This document shows positions 7,322-15,095 of a DNA stretch of 64,000 nucleotides, one piece after another. Each line of letters opens with the position of its first letter. Position 1 is the first letter of the stretch. Position numbers and translations under genes: made by a program. The stretch comes from Luteococcus sp052116585 (lineage in GTDB: Bacteria > Actinomycetota > Actinomycetes > Propionibacteriales > Propionibacteriaceae). Under the pieces are notes generated by a model. That model saw only the letters and a list, made by a program, of their open reading frames with translations, did not search any database and had not been told where the DNA came from. The DNA is taken from contig NZ_JBQKKT010000017.1 of assembly GCF_052116585.1 (NCBI RefSeq), positions 1 through 64,000 on the forward strand, given 5' to 3'.

Positions 7322-9985
7322 TCAGCTCTTCGGCTGCTTGACCGCAGGCTCACCCAGTTCCACCGCGACGGTGGTGGGGCCGTCATTCTTGACCCACAAC
7401 ACCTCTCCGGTGATCCGGCCGACGGCACGCAGATCGCCCTCGGCCGCCTGCAGACCCTCGATCGCCGACTGCTGGCCACAGAACTGGGCTCGCTCGATCT
7501 CGGTCTTCATGCTGACCTTCGCTTCGCTCTTGGCCCCACGCAGGGCGATGAGGACCGTGGCAAGTTCGTCGAGCAGCTCGGGCTGGCCGCCCTCGGGAAG
7601 CTCGTCGACGGTGGGCCACGCGGCCTGGTGCACCGAGCCCTCGGCGAACCAGCTCCACACCTCTTCGGTGACGAAGGGCAGGAAGGGGGCGAACAGACGC
7701 AGCATCACGTCGAGCGCGAGGCGCAGCGCTGCCTGGGCGGAGGCCGCGGCCTCGTCGCCCTGCGCGCCGTAGGCACGCTCCTTGACGGTCTCCAGGTAGT
7801 CGTCGCAGAAGCCCCAGAAGAAGGCCTCCGTGGCTTCGAGGGCTCCGGTGTAGTCGAACCTTTCGAAGCTCTCGGTGGCTGTGGTCACCACCTGGGCCAG
7901 ACTGGCGAGCATCGCCAGGTCCAGGGCGTTCGTGATCTCACCCTTGCCGTCACCACTCATGCCCAGTACGAACTTGGAGGCGTTGAGGACCTTCATGGCC
8001 AGACGGCGACCCACCTTCATCTGGGTCTCGTCGAAGGGAGAGTCCATGCCGGGACGGGCCATGGCCGCGCGCCAGCGCACCGCGTCGGCGCCGAACTTGT
8101 CCAGGATCTCGGTGGGCACCACGACATTGCCCTTGGACTTGCTCATCTTCTTGCGATCGGGGTCCGTGACGAAGCCCGAGATGGTGGCGCGCTTCCAGGG
8201 GAGCTCGCCGTGCTCCAGCTGCGAGCGCACCACGCGGCTGAACAGCCAGGTGCGAATGATGTCGTGGGCCTGGGGAGCCATGTCCATCGGGAAGGTGAGG
8301 TTGAACAGCTCCTCGTCACGCTCCCAACCGCAGACGATCTGCGGGCTCAGCGAGCTGGTGGCCCAGGTGTCCATCACGTCGGGATCGGCGATGAAGCCGC
8401 CCGGCACTCCACGCTGGGACTCGTCGAAGCCCGGGGGGCACTGGCTGGCAGGGTCCACCGGCAGGCTGGCCGCGTCGGCGACGATCGGCTCGTCGGTCAT
8501 CGGCTCGCCCTCCCCGTCCAGCTTGTACCAGACCGGGAAGGGGACCCCGAAGAAGCGCTGGCGGCTGACCAACCAGTCGCCGTTGAGGCCGTTGACCCAG
8601 TTGGAGTAGCGGTGCTTCATGTGCTCCGGCGTCCACGCCAGCTGCTCGCCGCGCTCCAGCAGCACCTTCTTCAGGTCCTCGTCGCGCCCGCCATTGGTGA
8701 TGTACCACTGGCGGGTGGAGACGATCTCGAGCGGCTTGTCGCCCTTCTCGTAGAAGTTCGCCATGCGCTGGGTCGGCTTGGGCTCGCCGTCCATGTCACC
8801 GGTCTCGGCCAGCTTCTCGACGATGTTCTTGCGCGCCGTGAAGGTGGTCTTCGTGGCCATCTGCTCGGCGTAGAAGGCGGTGTTGACCAACCATTCGGGG
8901 GTCTCGGCCTGCAGCCGACCATCGCGGTTGATGATGGTGCGCATCGGCAGCTGCAGCTCGCGCCACCAGATCACGTCGGTCAGGTCACCGAAGGTGCAGC
9001 ACATGGCGATGCCAGCGCCCTTGTCCTTTTCGGCCGCCGCGTGGGCCAGGACCGGGATCTCCACGCCGAAGACGGGGGAGGTGACGGTCTTGCCGAACAG
9101 TGGCTGGTAGCGCTCGTCGTCCGGGTGCGCGATCAGGGCGCAGACCGACGGCAGCAGCTCCGGGCGGGTGGTCTCGATCCAGACCTTGCCATTGGCGAAG
9201 AGTTCGGCGTCCAGGCCCTCGGTGCTGGCCAAGTCGAAGCCGATCCGGTGGTAGGCGCCGGGGTAGTCACGGGCCTCCAGCTCGGCCTGGGCGACGGCGG
9301 TCTGGAAGGTGACGTCCCACATGGTGGGGGCCTCGGACAGGTAGGCCTCGCCCCGCTCCAGGTTCTTCAGGAAGGCCAGCTGCGCGGTGCGCTGGGACTC
9401 GTCGCTGATGGTGGCGTAGAGGGTGTCCCAGTCCACCGACAGGCCCAGGGTGCGCCACAGGTCCTCGAAGACCTTCTCGTCCACCTGGGTCAGCTCGTGG
9501 CACAGCTCGATGAAGTTGCGGCGGCTGATCGGCACCTGCTTCTTCGGATCCGGCTTGGCCGGGGGAGTGAAGTCGGGGTCGTAGGCGATCGACGGGTCGC
9601 AGCGCACGCCGTAGTAGTTCTGCACGCGGCGCTCGGTGGGCAGGCCGTTGTCATCCCAGCCCATCGGGTAGAAGACCTGCTTGCCGGTCATCCGCTGGTA
9701 GCGGGCGATGGTGTCCGTGTGGGTGTAGCTGAACACGTGGCCCACGTGCAGCGAACCCGAGACGGTGGGCGGCGGGGTGTCGATCGAGAAGACCTGGGCA
9801 CGGGCGGCCACCCTGCTTGCAGGGTTGGCCCAGTCATCGCACGTGGGGCGCTGGAAGGCGTAGGTCTTGTCCTGAGCCCACTGCGCGGCCCACTTCTTCT
9901 CGAGGCCCTCCAGGACGGGCTTGTCCGGTACCTGACCCGGCGTCGGGACAGCTGCGGACACGGTGCTGGAGGGATCTGTAGTCAT
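7322..9985 (-). CDS. valS: Valyl-tRNA synthetase
   Basis: An 887-residue class I aminoacyl-tRNA synthetase that charges tRNA-Val. The HIGH-type motif is PPPTVSGSLHVGHVF (residues about 70-84). An editing (CP1) domain follows. The KMSKS motif is KKMSKSKGN near residue 611, and then an anticodon-binding helical domain with FAPFLPFVTEEVWSWF. It is of the actinobacterial type with the MGWDDNGLPTERRVQNYYG segment. Start: ATG 9985, chosen because TAGAAT (9993-9998, minus strand) is 7 nt upstream, indicating a leaderless mRNA, and because residues upstream to 10084 have no family resemblance. Confidence 0.96.
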   Translation of the reverse strand: MTTDPSSTVSAAVPTPGQVPDKPVLEGLEKKWAAQWAQDKTYAFQRPTCDDWANPASRVAARAQVFSIDTPPPTVSGSLHVGHVFSYTHTDTIARYQRMTGKQVFYPMGWDDNGLPTERRVQNYYGVRCDPSIAYDPDFTPPAKPDPKKQVPISRRNFIELCHELTQVDEKVFEDLWRTLGLSVDWDTLYATISDESQRTAQLAFLKNLERGEAYLSEAPTMWDVTFQTAVAQAELEARDYPGAYHRIGFDLASTEGLDAELFANGKVWIETTRPELLPSVCALIAHPDDERYQPLFGKTVTSPVFGVEIPVLAHAAAEKDKGAGIAMCCTFGDLTDVIWWRELQLPMRTIINRDGRLQAETPEWLVNTAFYAEQMATKTTFTARKNIVEKLAETGDMDGEPKPTQRMANFYEKGDKPLEIVSTRQWYITNGGRDEDLKKVLLERGEQLAWTPEHMKHRYSNWVNGLNGDWLVSRQRFFGVPFPVWYKLDGEGEPMTDEPIVADAASLPVDPASQCPPGFDESQRGVPGGFIADPDVMDTWATSSLSPQIVCGWERDEELFNLTFPMDMAPQAHDIIRTWLFSRVVRSQLEHGELPWKRATISGFVTDPDRKKMSKSKGNVVVPTEILDKFGADAVRWRAAMARPGMDSPFDETQMKVGRRLAMKVLNASKFVLGMSGDGKGEITNALDLAMLASLAQVVTTATESFERFDYTGALEATEAFFWGFCDDYLETVKERAYGAQGDEAAASAQAALRLALDVMLRLFAPFLPFVTEEVWSWFAEGSVHQAAWPTVDELPEGGQPELLDELATVLIALRGAKSEAKVSMKTEIERAQFCGQQSAIEGLQAAEGDLRAVGRITGEVLWVKNDGPTTVAVELGEPAVKQPKS

Positions 9986-9992
9986 GGCCGCG

Positions 9993-9998
9993 ATTCTA
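9993..9998 (-). promoter_or_regulatory. -10 box TAGAAT for leaderless valS
   Basis: Minus-strand TAGAAT, 7 nt before the valS ATG. No ribosome site is present between them. Confidence 0.6.
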
Positions 9999-10061
9999 GT
10001 GAGTGCCACCGACACTCTGCGAACCGACGAGCGGGGGCGCTCGCCTTCCCGGGGGAATGAT

Positions 10062-10092
10062 GATGCCCCGTGGACGGGGTCCACGGGGCATC
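10062..10092 (-). terminator. Hairpin terminator of the DsbA-MauE operon
   Basis: A perfect 14-bp stem (10062-10075 with 10079-10092) closed by GGG, 42 nt past the DsbA-like stop codon and before valS. Confidence 0.8.
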
Positions 10093-10133
10093 AGCGTTCA
10101 GGTCCAGCCACTGGGCTGGGGGGTGTCAGCGGG

Positions 10134-10946
10134 TCAGCTGGCGGCCAGCTTCTTGATCGCCTCCAGCAGAGACTCAGAGCTCTGGCCGATGGTCTGAAGG
10201 TCCAGGTCCTTGCCGTTGACGCGGTAGGTGGGGGTGCTGTCCACATTGGCCTCGGCTGCCTTGGTGTTGACCGTCTCGACGAAGGCCTCGGTGGTCTTGT
10301 CGTCGAAGCACTTCTGGAAGGCGGTCAGCTTGTCACCGGTGATCCCCACCTGCTGGGGGAGCTGGTCGCGCAGCAGGGCATCGGGGTACGCGTCCTCGCC
10401 GCGCGTCTCCGTCTTGGGCTGCTTTTCGTAGATCGCGTCGTGGAAGGCCTTGTAGGCACCGGCATTGTCGGCACACGCGGCAGCCACGGCGGACTTGGTG
10501 GAGTCGTCATTGAGCAGGTTGCTCTCCATGAAGGTCATGGTGCGGTATTCCAGGCTGACCTCGCCCTTCTCGACGAGCGGATCCAGCAGCGGGGCCAAAG
10601 CCCCAGCGACCGACTTGCAATAGGGACACTGGTAGTCTTGGTAGACCTCGAGCACCGGTGCGCCCTCCTTGGCCTTGCCCGGGTTCATGACGATGCCGGT
10701 GTTGTCCGTCGCGGCGTTGACGGGGCGACCTGCTCCGGACAGCTGCTCGGTCTTGGCCTGCCTGTCCCTGATCAGCACCGTAGCGACCACGGCCACCAGC
10801 GCCAGCGCCAGGACCGCGGCCGCGATGCCGATGGCCTTCATGGTCTTCTGGCGCTTGGCCTCGGCCTCCTGCTGCTGGCGCAGCATCTCCCGGCGGCTCG
10901 CGCTGCCGTTGGCCGCGCTGGCGCCGGTGCTCTTCTTCTTGCTCAT
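10134..10946 (-). CDS. Membrane-anchored DsbA-like thiol oxidoreductase
   Basis: A 270-residue protein. It has a basic, Gln/Glu-rich cytoplasmic N-terminus (1-36), one transmembrane helix (about 37-59) and an extracytoplasmic thioredoxin-fold domain of the Thioredoxin_4/DsbA class. The active site is C107-P-Y-C110, followed by the helical insert and TPTYRVNGKDL, which supplies the cis-proline (STPTY). Two more cysteines occur later, in ACADN and FQKCFDD. It likely oxidises or isomerises disulfides in exported proteins. Its ATG overlaps the stop of the upstream MauE-like gene by 4 bp (ATGA), so the pair is translationally coupled and probably works as one redox unit. Confidence 0.9.
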   Translation of the reverse strand: MSKKKSTGASAANGSASRREMLRQQQEAEAKRQKTMKAIGIAAAVLALALVAVVATVLIRDRQAKTEQLSGAGRPVNAATDNTGIVMNPGKAKEGAPVLEVYQDYQCPYCKSVAGALAPLLDPLVEKGEVSLEYRTMTFMESNLLNDDSTKSAVAAACADNAGAYKAFHDAIYEKQPKTETRGEDAYPDALLRDQLPQQVGITGDKLTAFQKCFDDKTTEAFVETVNTKAAEANVDSTPTYRVNGKDLDLQTIGQSSESLLEAIKKLAAS

Positions 10947-11530
10947 CGGGTCTTGTCCTCTCTGACGAGGTCAGCCTCGTCAGTGTCGAAGTCGGTCTCG
11001 TCGAAGTTCTCGGTGTGGTCAAAGGTCAGGGGTGCCAGTGGCCCGAAGAGCCGGCCATCCAGCGAGAAGGGCGTGCGCGGGCGCCAGGTGAGCCAGGCGC
11101 CGCAGGCCAGGAAGCCCAGGTCTCGAATGATCTCCTGCAGGTACTTGGGGTTCTCCGTCTCGCCGCCCTGGCTGAAACAGCCGCAGTCGATGCTGAGGCC
11201 GCGTGCCCAGGCACTCGCGATGGCTGCGATGAAGACGGCCATGGTCAGGGCGCCGATCAGACCGCTGATCCGGGTGAACAGTCCGACGATCAACAGCAGG
11301 CCCAGGATGATCTCGAAGAAGGGTAGCGAATAGCCGATCACTCGCTCCACGGAGTAGGGGAGCCACTCGATGCGGTACGCGCGAACCGAGAGCACATTGC
11401 CCTCCAGGTTGCCCACCTTGGTGAGTCCTGCGTAGAGGAGCGCGCCGCCGAGGATGAGGCGGCAGACGAGGCCGACCCAGTCCTTCCAGCCGTTGCCGAC
11501 CGTGGCGTCGGTGGTTCCATTTTCAATCAC
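10943..11530 (-). CDS. MauE/DoxX-family membrane protein
   Basis: A protein of about 195 residues with four hydrophobic helices (about 18-38, 62-84, 88-108 and 124-140). The motif C116-G-C118-F between helices 3 and 4 is conserved in MauE-like proteins. The C-terminal 45 residues are an acidic cytoplasmic tail. MauE-type proteins pass electrons across the membrane to partner thiol oxidoreductases, and here the partner is the downstream DsbA-like gene (4-bp overlap). A GTG at 11530 is the only plausible in-frame start; AAGG lies 12 nt upstream, which is a long spacing. The much longer open frame continuing upstream is antisense to folC and is not coding. Confidence 0.85.
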   Translation of the reverse strand: MIENGTTDATVGNGWKDWVGLVCRLILGGALLYAGLTKVGNLEGNVLSVRAYRIEWLPYSVERVIGYSLPFFEIILGLLLIVGLFTRISGLIGALTMAVFIAAIASAWARGLSIDCGCFSQGGETENPKYLQEIIRDLGFLACGAWLTWRPRTPFSLDGRLFGPLAPLTFDHTENFDETDFDTDEADLVREDKTR

Positions 11531-11644
11531 CTGGTCATCATACCTTTGGGGAATCGTGCTGCCGTTGAATGACGCGGTCGAGAGACCTGCTCTGCGCACC
11601 CCTAGCCTGCCATGTGTGCCCAAGGGCCGCGGGGTGCCACCCGG

Positions 11645-11650
11645 TAGGCT
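11645..11650 (+). promoter_or_regulatory. -10 box TAGGCT for folC
   Basis: TAGGCT lies 9 nt before the folC ATG at 11660. No Shine-Dalgarno is present, so the leader would be only a few nucleotides long. Confidence 0.45.
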
Positions 11651-11659
11651 TGCCGCACC

Positions 11660-13066
11660 ATGAACATGCCCCACACCCCGAGCAGCCACGAACAGATCGT
11701 CGAGCAGCTGATGGGCCGTTGGCCCGAACATCGGATCGCCCCCTCGTTGGGCCGTGTCCAGGCCCTGTGCGACCTGCTCGGCAGCCCCGAGAAGTCCGCC
11801 CCGGTCATCCAGATCGCGGGCACCAATGGCAAGGGCAGCACGGCGATCATGATCGACGCCCTGCTGAGGGCGGACGGGCTGCGGACGGGGCGCTTCAGCA
11901 GTCCCCACCTGATGGACGTCACCGAGCGGATCTGCATCGACGGCGAGCCCATCAGCCATGAGCGTTTCGACGAGCTGTGGGCCGACATCCGTCCCTATGT
12001 GGAGATGGTCGACGCGCAGCAGATCGACGGGGTCACCATGACCTTCTTCGAGGTCATCACCTGCCTGGCCTATGCAGCCTTTGCCGACGCACCTGTCGAC
12101 GTGATGGTGATCGAGGTCGGTCTGGGCGGCACCTGGGATGCCACCAGCGTCTGCGAGCCACAGGTGAGCGTCGTCTGCCCGGTGGATCTGGACCACACCC
12201 ACATCTTGGGCGACACGATCCGCGACATCGCCACGGAGAAGGCCGGGATCATCAAGCCGGGCACGACGGCGGTGCTCGCCGCGCAGCACCCGGACGCCGC
12301 CGAGGTGCTCACCGAGCGCGCTTCGGACGTGGGTGCCCGGATGGTGCTGGAGGGGCGCGACTTCGCGCTGCTGGAGCGGGTGCGGGCGGTGGGCGGTCAG
12401 CTGCTGCGCCTGCAGGGCGCGGAGGGGCCGGTGGGCGACGTGCACCTGCCGCTGCACGGTGTTCACATGGCCCAGAACGCCGCACTGGCGATGGCCGCAG
12501 TGGAGGCGCTCCTGGGAGGCCGCGCCCTCAACCCGGAAGTGGTGGTGGACGGTTTTGCGGCCGTCGAGGCACCCGCCCGCCTGGAGCTGGTGCGCACCTC
12601 TCCGCCGGTGCTCCTGGACACCTGCCACAATCCGCACGGTGCCCGGGCCACGATGGCCGCCTTCGCCGAGAACTTCAGCTTCACCCCGGCCATCGGCGTG
12701 GTGGCGATGATGGGGGACAAGGACGTGGACGAGGTGCTGCGCATCCTTGGCGAGCACCTGACGACCCTGGTGTGCACGACGGTGTCCTCGACCGATCGTG
12801 GACTGGGCGTCGAGGCCCTGGCCGAACGCGCCGGCGGGATCGTGGGGGAGGATCGGGTTCGTACGGCCCCCGATGTCGCGAGCGCGCTGGAGCTGGCCGT
12901 CGCGCTGGCCGACGAGGAACCAGGTGGCGGCGTGCTGGTGGCCGGTTCGGTGATCCTGGCCGGTGAAGCCCGTACCATCCTCAAGTCCCACGAGCCCCGG
13001 GAGACGGAGCTCGACCGGGCCAGCCTTCGCACCCCCTTTGATCTGGACGGAGACAACCAGTGGTGA
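11660..13066 (+). CDS. folC: Dihydrofolate synthase / folylpolyglutamate synthase
   Basis: A 468-residue Mur-ligase-family enzyme that adds glutamate to dihydropteroate and to tetrahydrofolate. The ATP-binding P-loop is GTNGKGST (54-61). The dihydropteroate-binding region reads GRFSSPHLMDVTERI, and the ligase middle contains VEVGLGGTWDATS-like residues (IEVGLGGTWDATSVCEPQ) and DHTHILGDTIRDIATEKAGI. The C-terminal domain has LDTCHNPHGA. It overlaps the start of the following DUF4233 gene, an arrangement that is usual in actinobacteria. Confidence 0.95.
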   Translation: MNMPHTPSSHEQIVEQLMGRWPEHRIAPSLGRVQALCDLLGSPEKSAPVIQIAGTNGKGSTAIMIDALLRADGLRTGRFSSPHLMDVTERICIDGEPISHERFDELWADIRPYVEMVDAQQIDGVTMTFFEVITCLAYAAFADAPVDVMVIEVGLGGTWDATSVCEPQVSVVCPVDLDHTHILGDTIRDIATEKAGIIKPGTTAVLAAQHPDAAEVLTERASDVGARMVLEGRDFALLERVRAVGGQLLRLQGAEGPVGDVHLPLHGVHMAQNAALAMAAVEALLGGRALNPEVVVDGFAAVEAPARLELVRTSPPVLLDTCHNPHGARATMAAFAENFSFTPAIGVVAMMGDKDVDEVLRILGEHLTTLVCTTVSSTDRGLGVEALAERAGGIVGEDRVRTAPDVASALELAVALADEEPGGGVLVAGSVILAGEARTILKSHEPRETELDRASLRTPFDLDGDNQW

Positions 13067-13413
13067 ACCTGCGGCTCGGGCCACAGAACCCGATGAACAA
13101 GACGATGGTGATGATCCTCGCCTTCGAGGTGATCGTCTTCGGGCTGGGCTTTCCCGGCATGATCATGATCACCAAGTCACCGCTGGGCATCTCCCTGGCG
13201 GCGACGATCGTCGCGAGCCTGTTGGCCATCGGCGCGGCCGCCACCCTGCGTCGTCCGATCGGCTACCCTCTGGGCTGGCTGACGCAGCTGGCGGGCATCC
13301 TGTTGGGTCTCCTGACTCCTTGGATGTATGCCATGGGCGGTATCTTCGCCGCCATCTGGGTGGTCTCCTTCCTGATGGGGCGCAAGATCGAGACGAGCCA
13401 GACAGCCGTCTGA
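13060..13413 (+). CDS. DUF4233 membrane protein
   Basis: A 117-residue protein with four predicted membrane helices filling almost its entire length and a short polar C-terminus. DUF4233 proteins sit immediately after folC in many actinobacteria; their function is not known. The start is GTG 13060, overlapping the end of folC by 7 bp, with GGAG 7 nt upstream. A second GTG follows directly at 13063 and could be the true start. Confidence 0.8.
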   Translation: MVNLRLGPQNPMNKTMVMILAFEVIVFGLGFPGMIMITKSPLGISLAATIVASLLAIGAAATLRRPIGYPLGWLTQLAGILLGLLTPWMYAMGGIFAAIWVVSFLMGRKIETSQTAV

Positions 13414-13421
13414 ACCGTCAA

Positions 13422-13457
13422 CCCTCGTCTGCTTGTAGGCCCTCGTCTGCTTGTAGG
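13422..13457. repeat. 18-bp perfect tandem repeat carrying the ndk -10 region
   Basis: The unit CCCTCGTCTGCTTGTAGG occurs twice with no gap (13422-13439, 13440-13457). The second copy supplies most of the TAGGCT box (13454-13459) before ndk; the first copy gives TAGGCC. The duplication therefore copied a promoter element. Confidence 0.9.
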
Positions 13458-13459
13458 CT
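13454..13459 (+). promoter_or_regulatory. -10 box TAGGCT for leaderless ndk
   Basis: TAGGCT lies 6 nt before the ndk ATG and partly inside the second 18-bp repeat. Confidence 0.6.
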
Positions 13460-13465
13460 CAGGGC

Positions 13466-13888
13466 ATGACGACTGAACGCACTCTGGTCCTGCTCAAGCC
13501 CGACGCCGTGGCCCGTGGCCTGATCGGCGAGATCATTCGCCGCTACGAGGCGAAGGGGCTGACCGTCGCCGCGATGGAGCTTCGCATCGCCGACGCCGAG
13601 ACCGCACAGCAGCACTACGCCGAGCACGTCGGGCGCGAGTACTACCCGGGCCTGGAGGAGTTCATCACCTCCGGTCCGCTGGTGGCACTGGTCCTGGAAG
13701 GCGAGCGGGCCATCGAGGCCGTCCGCAGCATCAATGGCACCACCGACAGCGCCGTGGCCGCTCCCGGCACCATCCGCGGCGACCTTTCGCTCTTCAAGAA
13801 CCGCAACCTGGTGCACGCCTCGGATGCGCCGGAGAGCGCCGCGAAGGAGATCGCGATCTGGTTCCCCGAGCTCGCAGCGGCCCAGTGA
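13466..13888 (+). CDS. ndk: Nucleoside diphosphate kinase
   Basis: A 140-residue enzyme of the usual length for this family. It transfers the gamma-phosphate between nucleoside tri- and diphosphates through a phosphohistidine. It starts ERTLVLLKPDAVARGLIGEI, and the catalytic histidine is H117 in NLVHASD. It follows folC-DUF4233, as in many actinobacteria. Its stop overlaps the next gene by 4 bp (GTGA). Transcription is probably leaderless from TAGGCT. Confidence 0.96.
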   Translation: MTTERTLVLLKPDAVARGLIGEIIRRYEAKGLTVAAMELRIADAETAQQHYAEHVGREYYPGLEEFITSGPLVALVLEGERAIEAVRSINGTTDSAVAAPGTIRGDLSLFKNRNLVHASDAPESAAKEIAIWFPELAAAQ

Positions 13889-15012
13889 CGTACCCCGTCG
13901 ACGAGCCGATGGGCCAGCCCACCACCTCCGGTGCGGCTGGCCCCGCTGCGTCCCGGCTGCCCATGCCGTCGGTCCCCATGCCGCGCGTGGCGCTGCCCGT
14001 CCAGGAGAGGGAGTACCACCACTTCTGGCGCACGCCGCTGCTGCGCTGGTGGCGCCCGGTGCTGGCCGTCGTGCTGGGAGTGTTCATCTTCCTGGTACTG
14101 ACCGTCCTGGCGAGCATGGTCGCCGTGGGGCTGGACATGGCCACGGGGCGCACGGACGTCTCGGACCTGCAGACCTCGTCGGACAGCATCACGGTCACCC
14201 CGGCGCTCTTCCTGGCCAACAACATCTCCTTGGCCCTGCTGATCCCGCTGTCGATGCTGCTGTCCGCCTGGCTGTTCAAGCAGCGCCGTGGCTGGCTGGC
14301 GAGCGTCACCGGCCGGATGCGCTGGGGCTGGATGGGGCGCTGCTTCCTGGCGCTGACGCCATTGTGGGTGCTCTATCTGGGCTTCGACCTGTGGATGACG
14401 GTGCGCTCCGGTCAAGATCTGGGTCTGCACGTGAACAAGGACACCTGGCTGCTGTTGGTGGGGATCCTGCTCACCACGCCCTTCCAGGCCGCCGGGGAGG
14501 AGTACGCCTTTCGCGGCCTGCTCAACCGCAGCGCCGCCAGCCTGGTGCCGCACCGCACCGTGGCCCTGGTGGTGGGCGCCGTCTTCAGCTCGGGGCTGTT
14601 CATGCTTGCCCATGGCGCCGGCGACGTGTGGCTCAACATCTTCTACTTCTGCTTCGGCATGATCGCCTGCGGCATGACCTGGCGCACCGGCGGCATCGAG
14701 GCTGCCATCGCCATGCACGTGATCAACAATGTGCTCAGCGAACTCGTCATGCCATTCAGTGACATCTCGGGCATCTTCGACCGTCAGGCGGGAACTGCCG
14801 ACGCCACCGTCCTGGTGGGAGTCATCGTGCCGCTCATCGGCTGGTTCCTGGTGGAGCGGATGGCTCGGCGCCAGCAGGTGCAGGTCAGTGCCGCTCCGGG
14901 GCGCGACCACCAGCAGCAACTGGACCAGCAGTTGGCCACCTGGCAACAGCAGGTGATGGCCTGGGAGCAGCAGCAGGCGCAGCGGCATGCACCCGGGCCC
15001 GGGACGGTGTGA
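13885..15012 (+). CDS. CPBP-family intramembrane metalloprotease
   Basis: A 375-residue multi-pass membrane protein. Hydrophobic helices begin near residue 57. The CPBP (Abi/RCE1-like) motifs are E205-E206-x3-R210 in GEEYAFRG, a histidine in FMLAHG (about 241) and another in AMHVINN (about 278). The zinc ligands of a prenyl-protease-type site are therefore intact. The N-terminus is Pro/Ala-rich and the last 50 residues are Gln-rich (QQQLDQQLATWQQQVMAWEQ), probably a cytoplasmic coiled tail. It starts at a GTG overlapping the ndk stop. Substrate unknown; such proteases are associated with bacteriocin immunity or peptide processing. Confidence 0.85.
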   Translation: MTYPVDEPMGQPTTSGAAGPAASRLPMPSVPMPRVALPVQEREYHHFWRTPLLRWWRPVLAVVLGVFIFLVLTVLASMVAVGLDMATGRTDVSDLQTSSDSITVTPALFLANNISLALLIPLSMLLSAWLFKQRRGWLASVTGRMRWGWMGRCFLALTPLWVLYLGFDLWMTVRSGQDLGLHVNKDTWLLLVGILLTTPFQAAGEEYAFRGLLNRSAASLVPHRTVALVVGAVFSSGLFMLAHGAGDVWLNIFYFCFGMIACGMTWRTGGIEAAIAMHVINNVLSELVMPFSDISGIFDRQAGTADATVLVGVIVPLIGWFLVERMARRQQVQVSAAPGRDHQQQLDQQLATWQQQVMAWEQQQAQRHAPGPGTV

Positions 15013-15095
15013 GCAGCGCCATCTGAGGCGGGGCGGGCGAGCGGTGCGGTCTGAATTCTTCCTGCGGTGTACAGCTCAACTACGCTTGTTGCACC

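Noticed and set aside
7628..10060. An open frame of about 810 codons on the plus strand opposite valS
   Set aside because: It is a shadow of valS in a GC-rich genome. The composition is His/Leu/Gly/Val-heavy, with no recognisable domain, and valS has all synthetase motifs on the other strand.
11531..13084. A long minus-strand open frame continuing upstream of the MauE-like gene, antisense to folC
   Set aside because: Only the part after GTG 11530 resembles a real protein. The rest mirrors folC and has no family resemblance.
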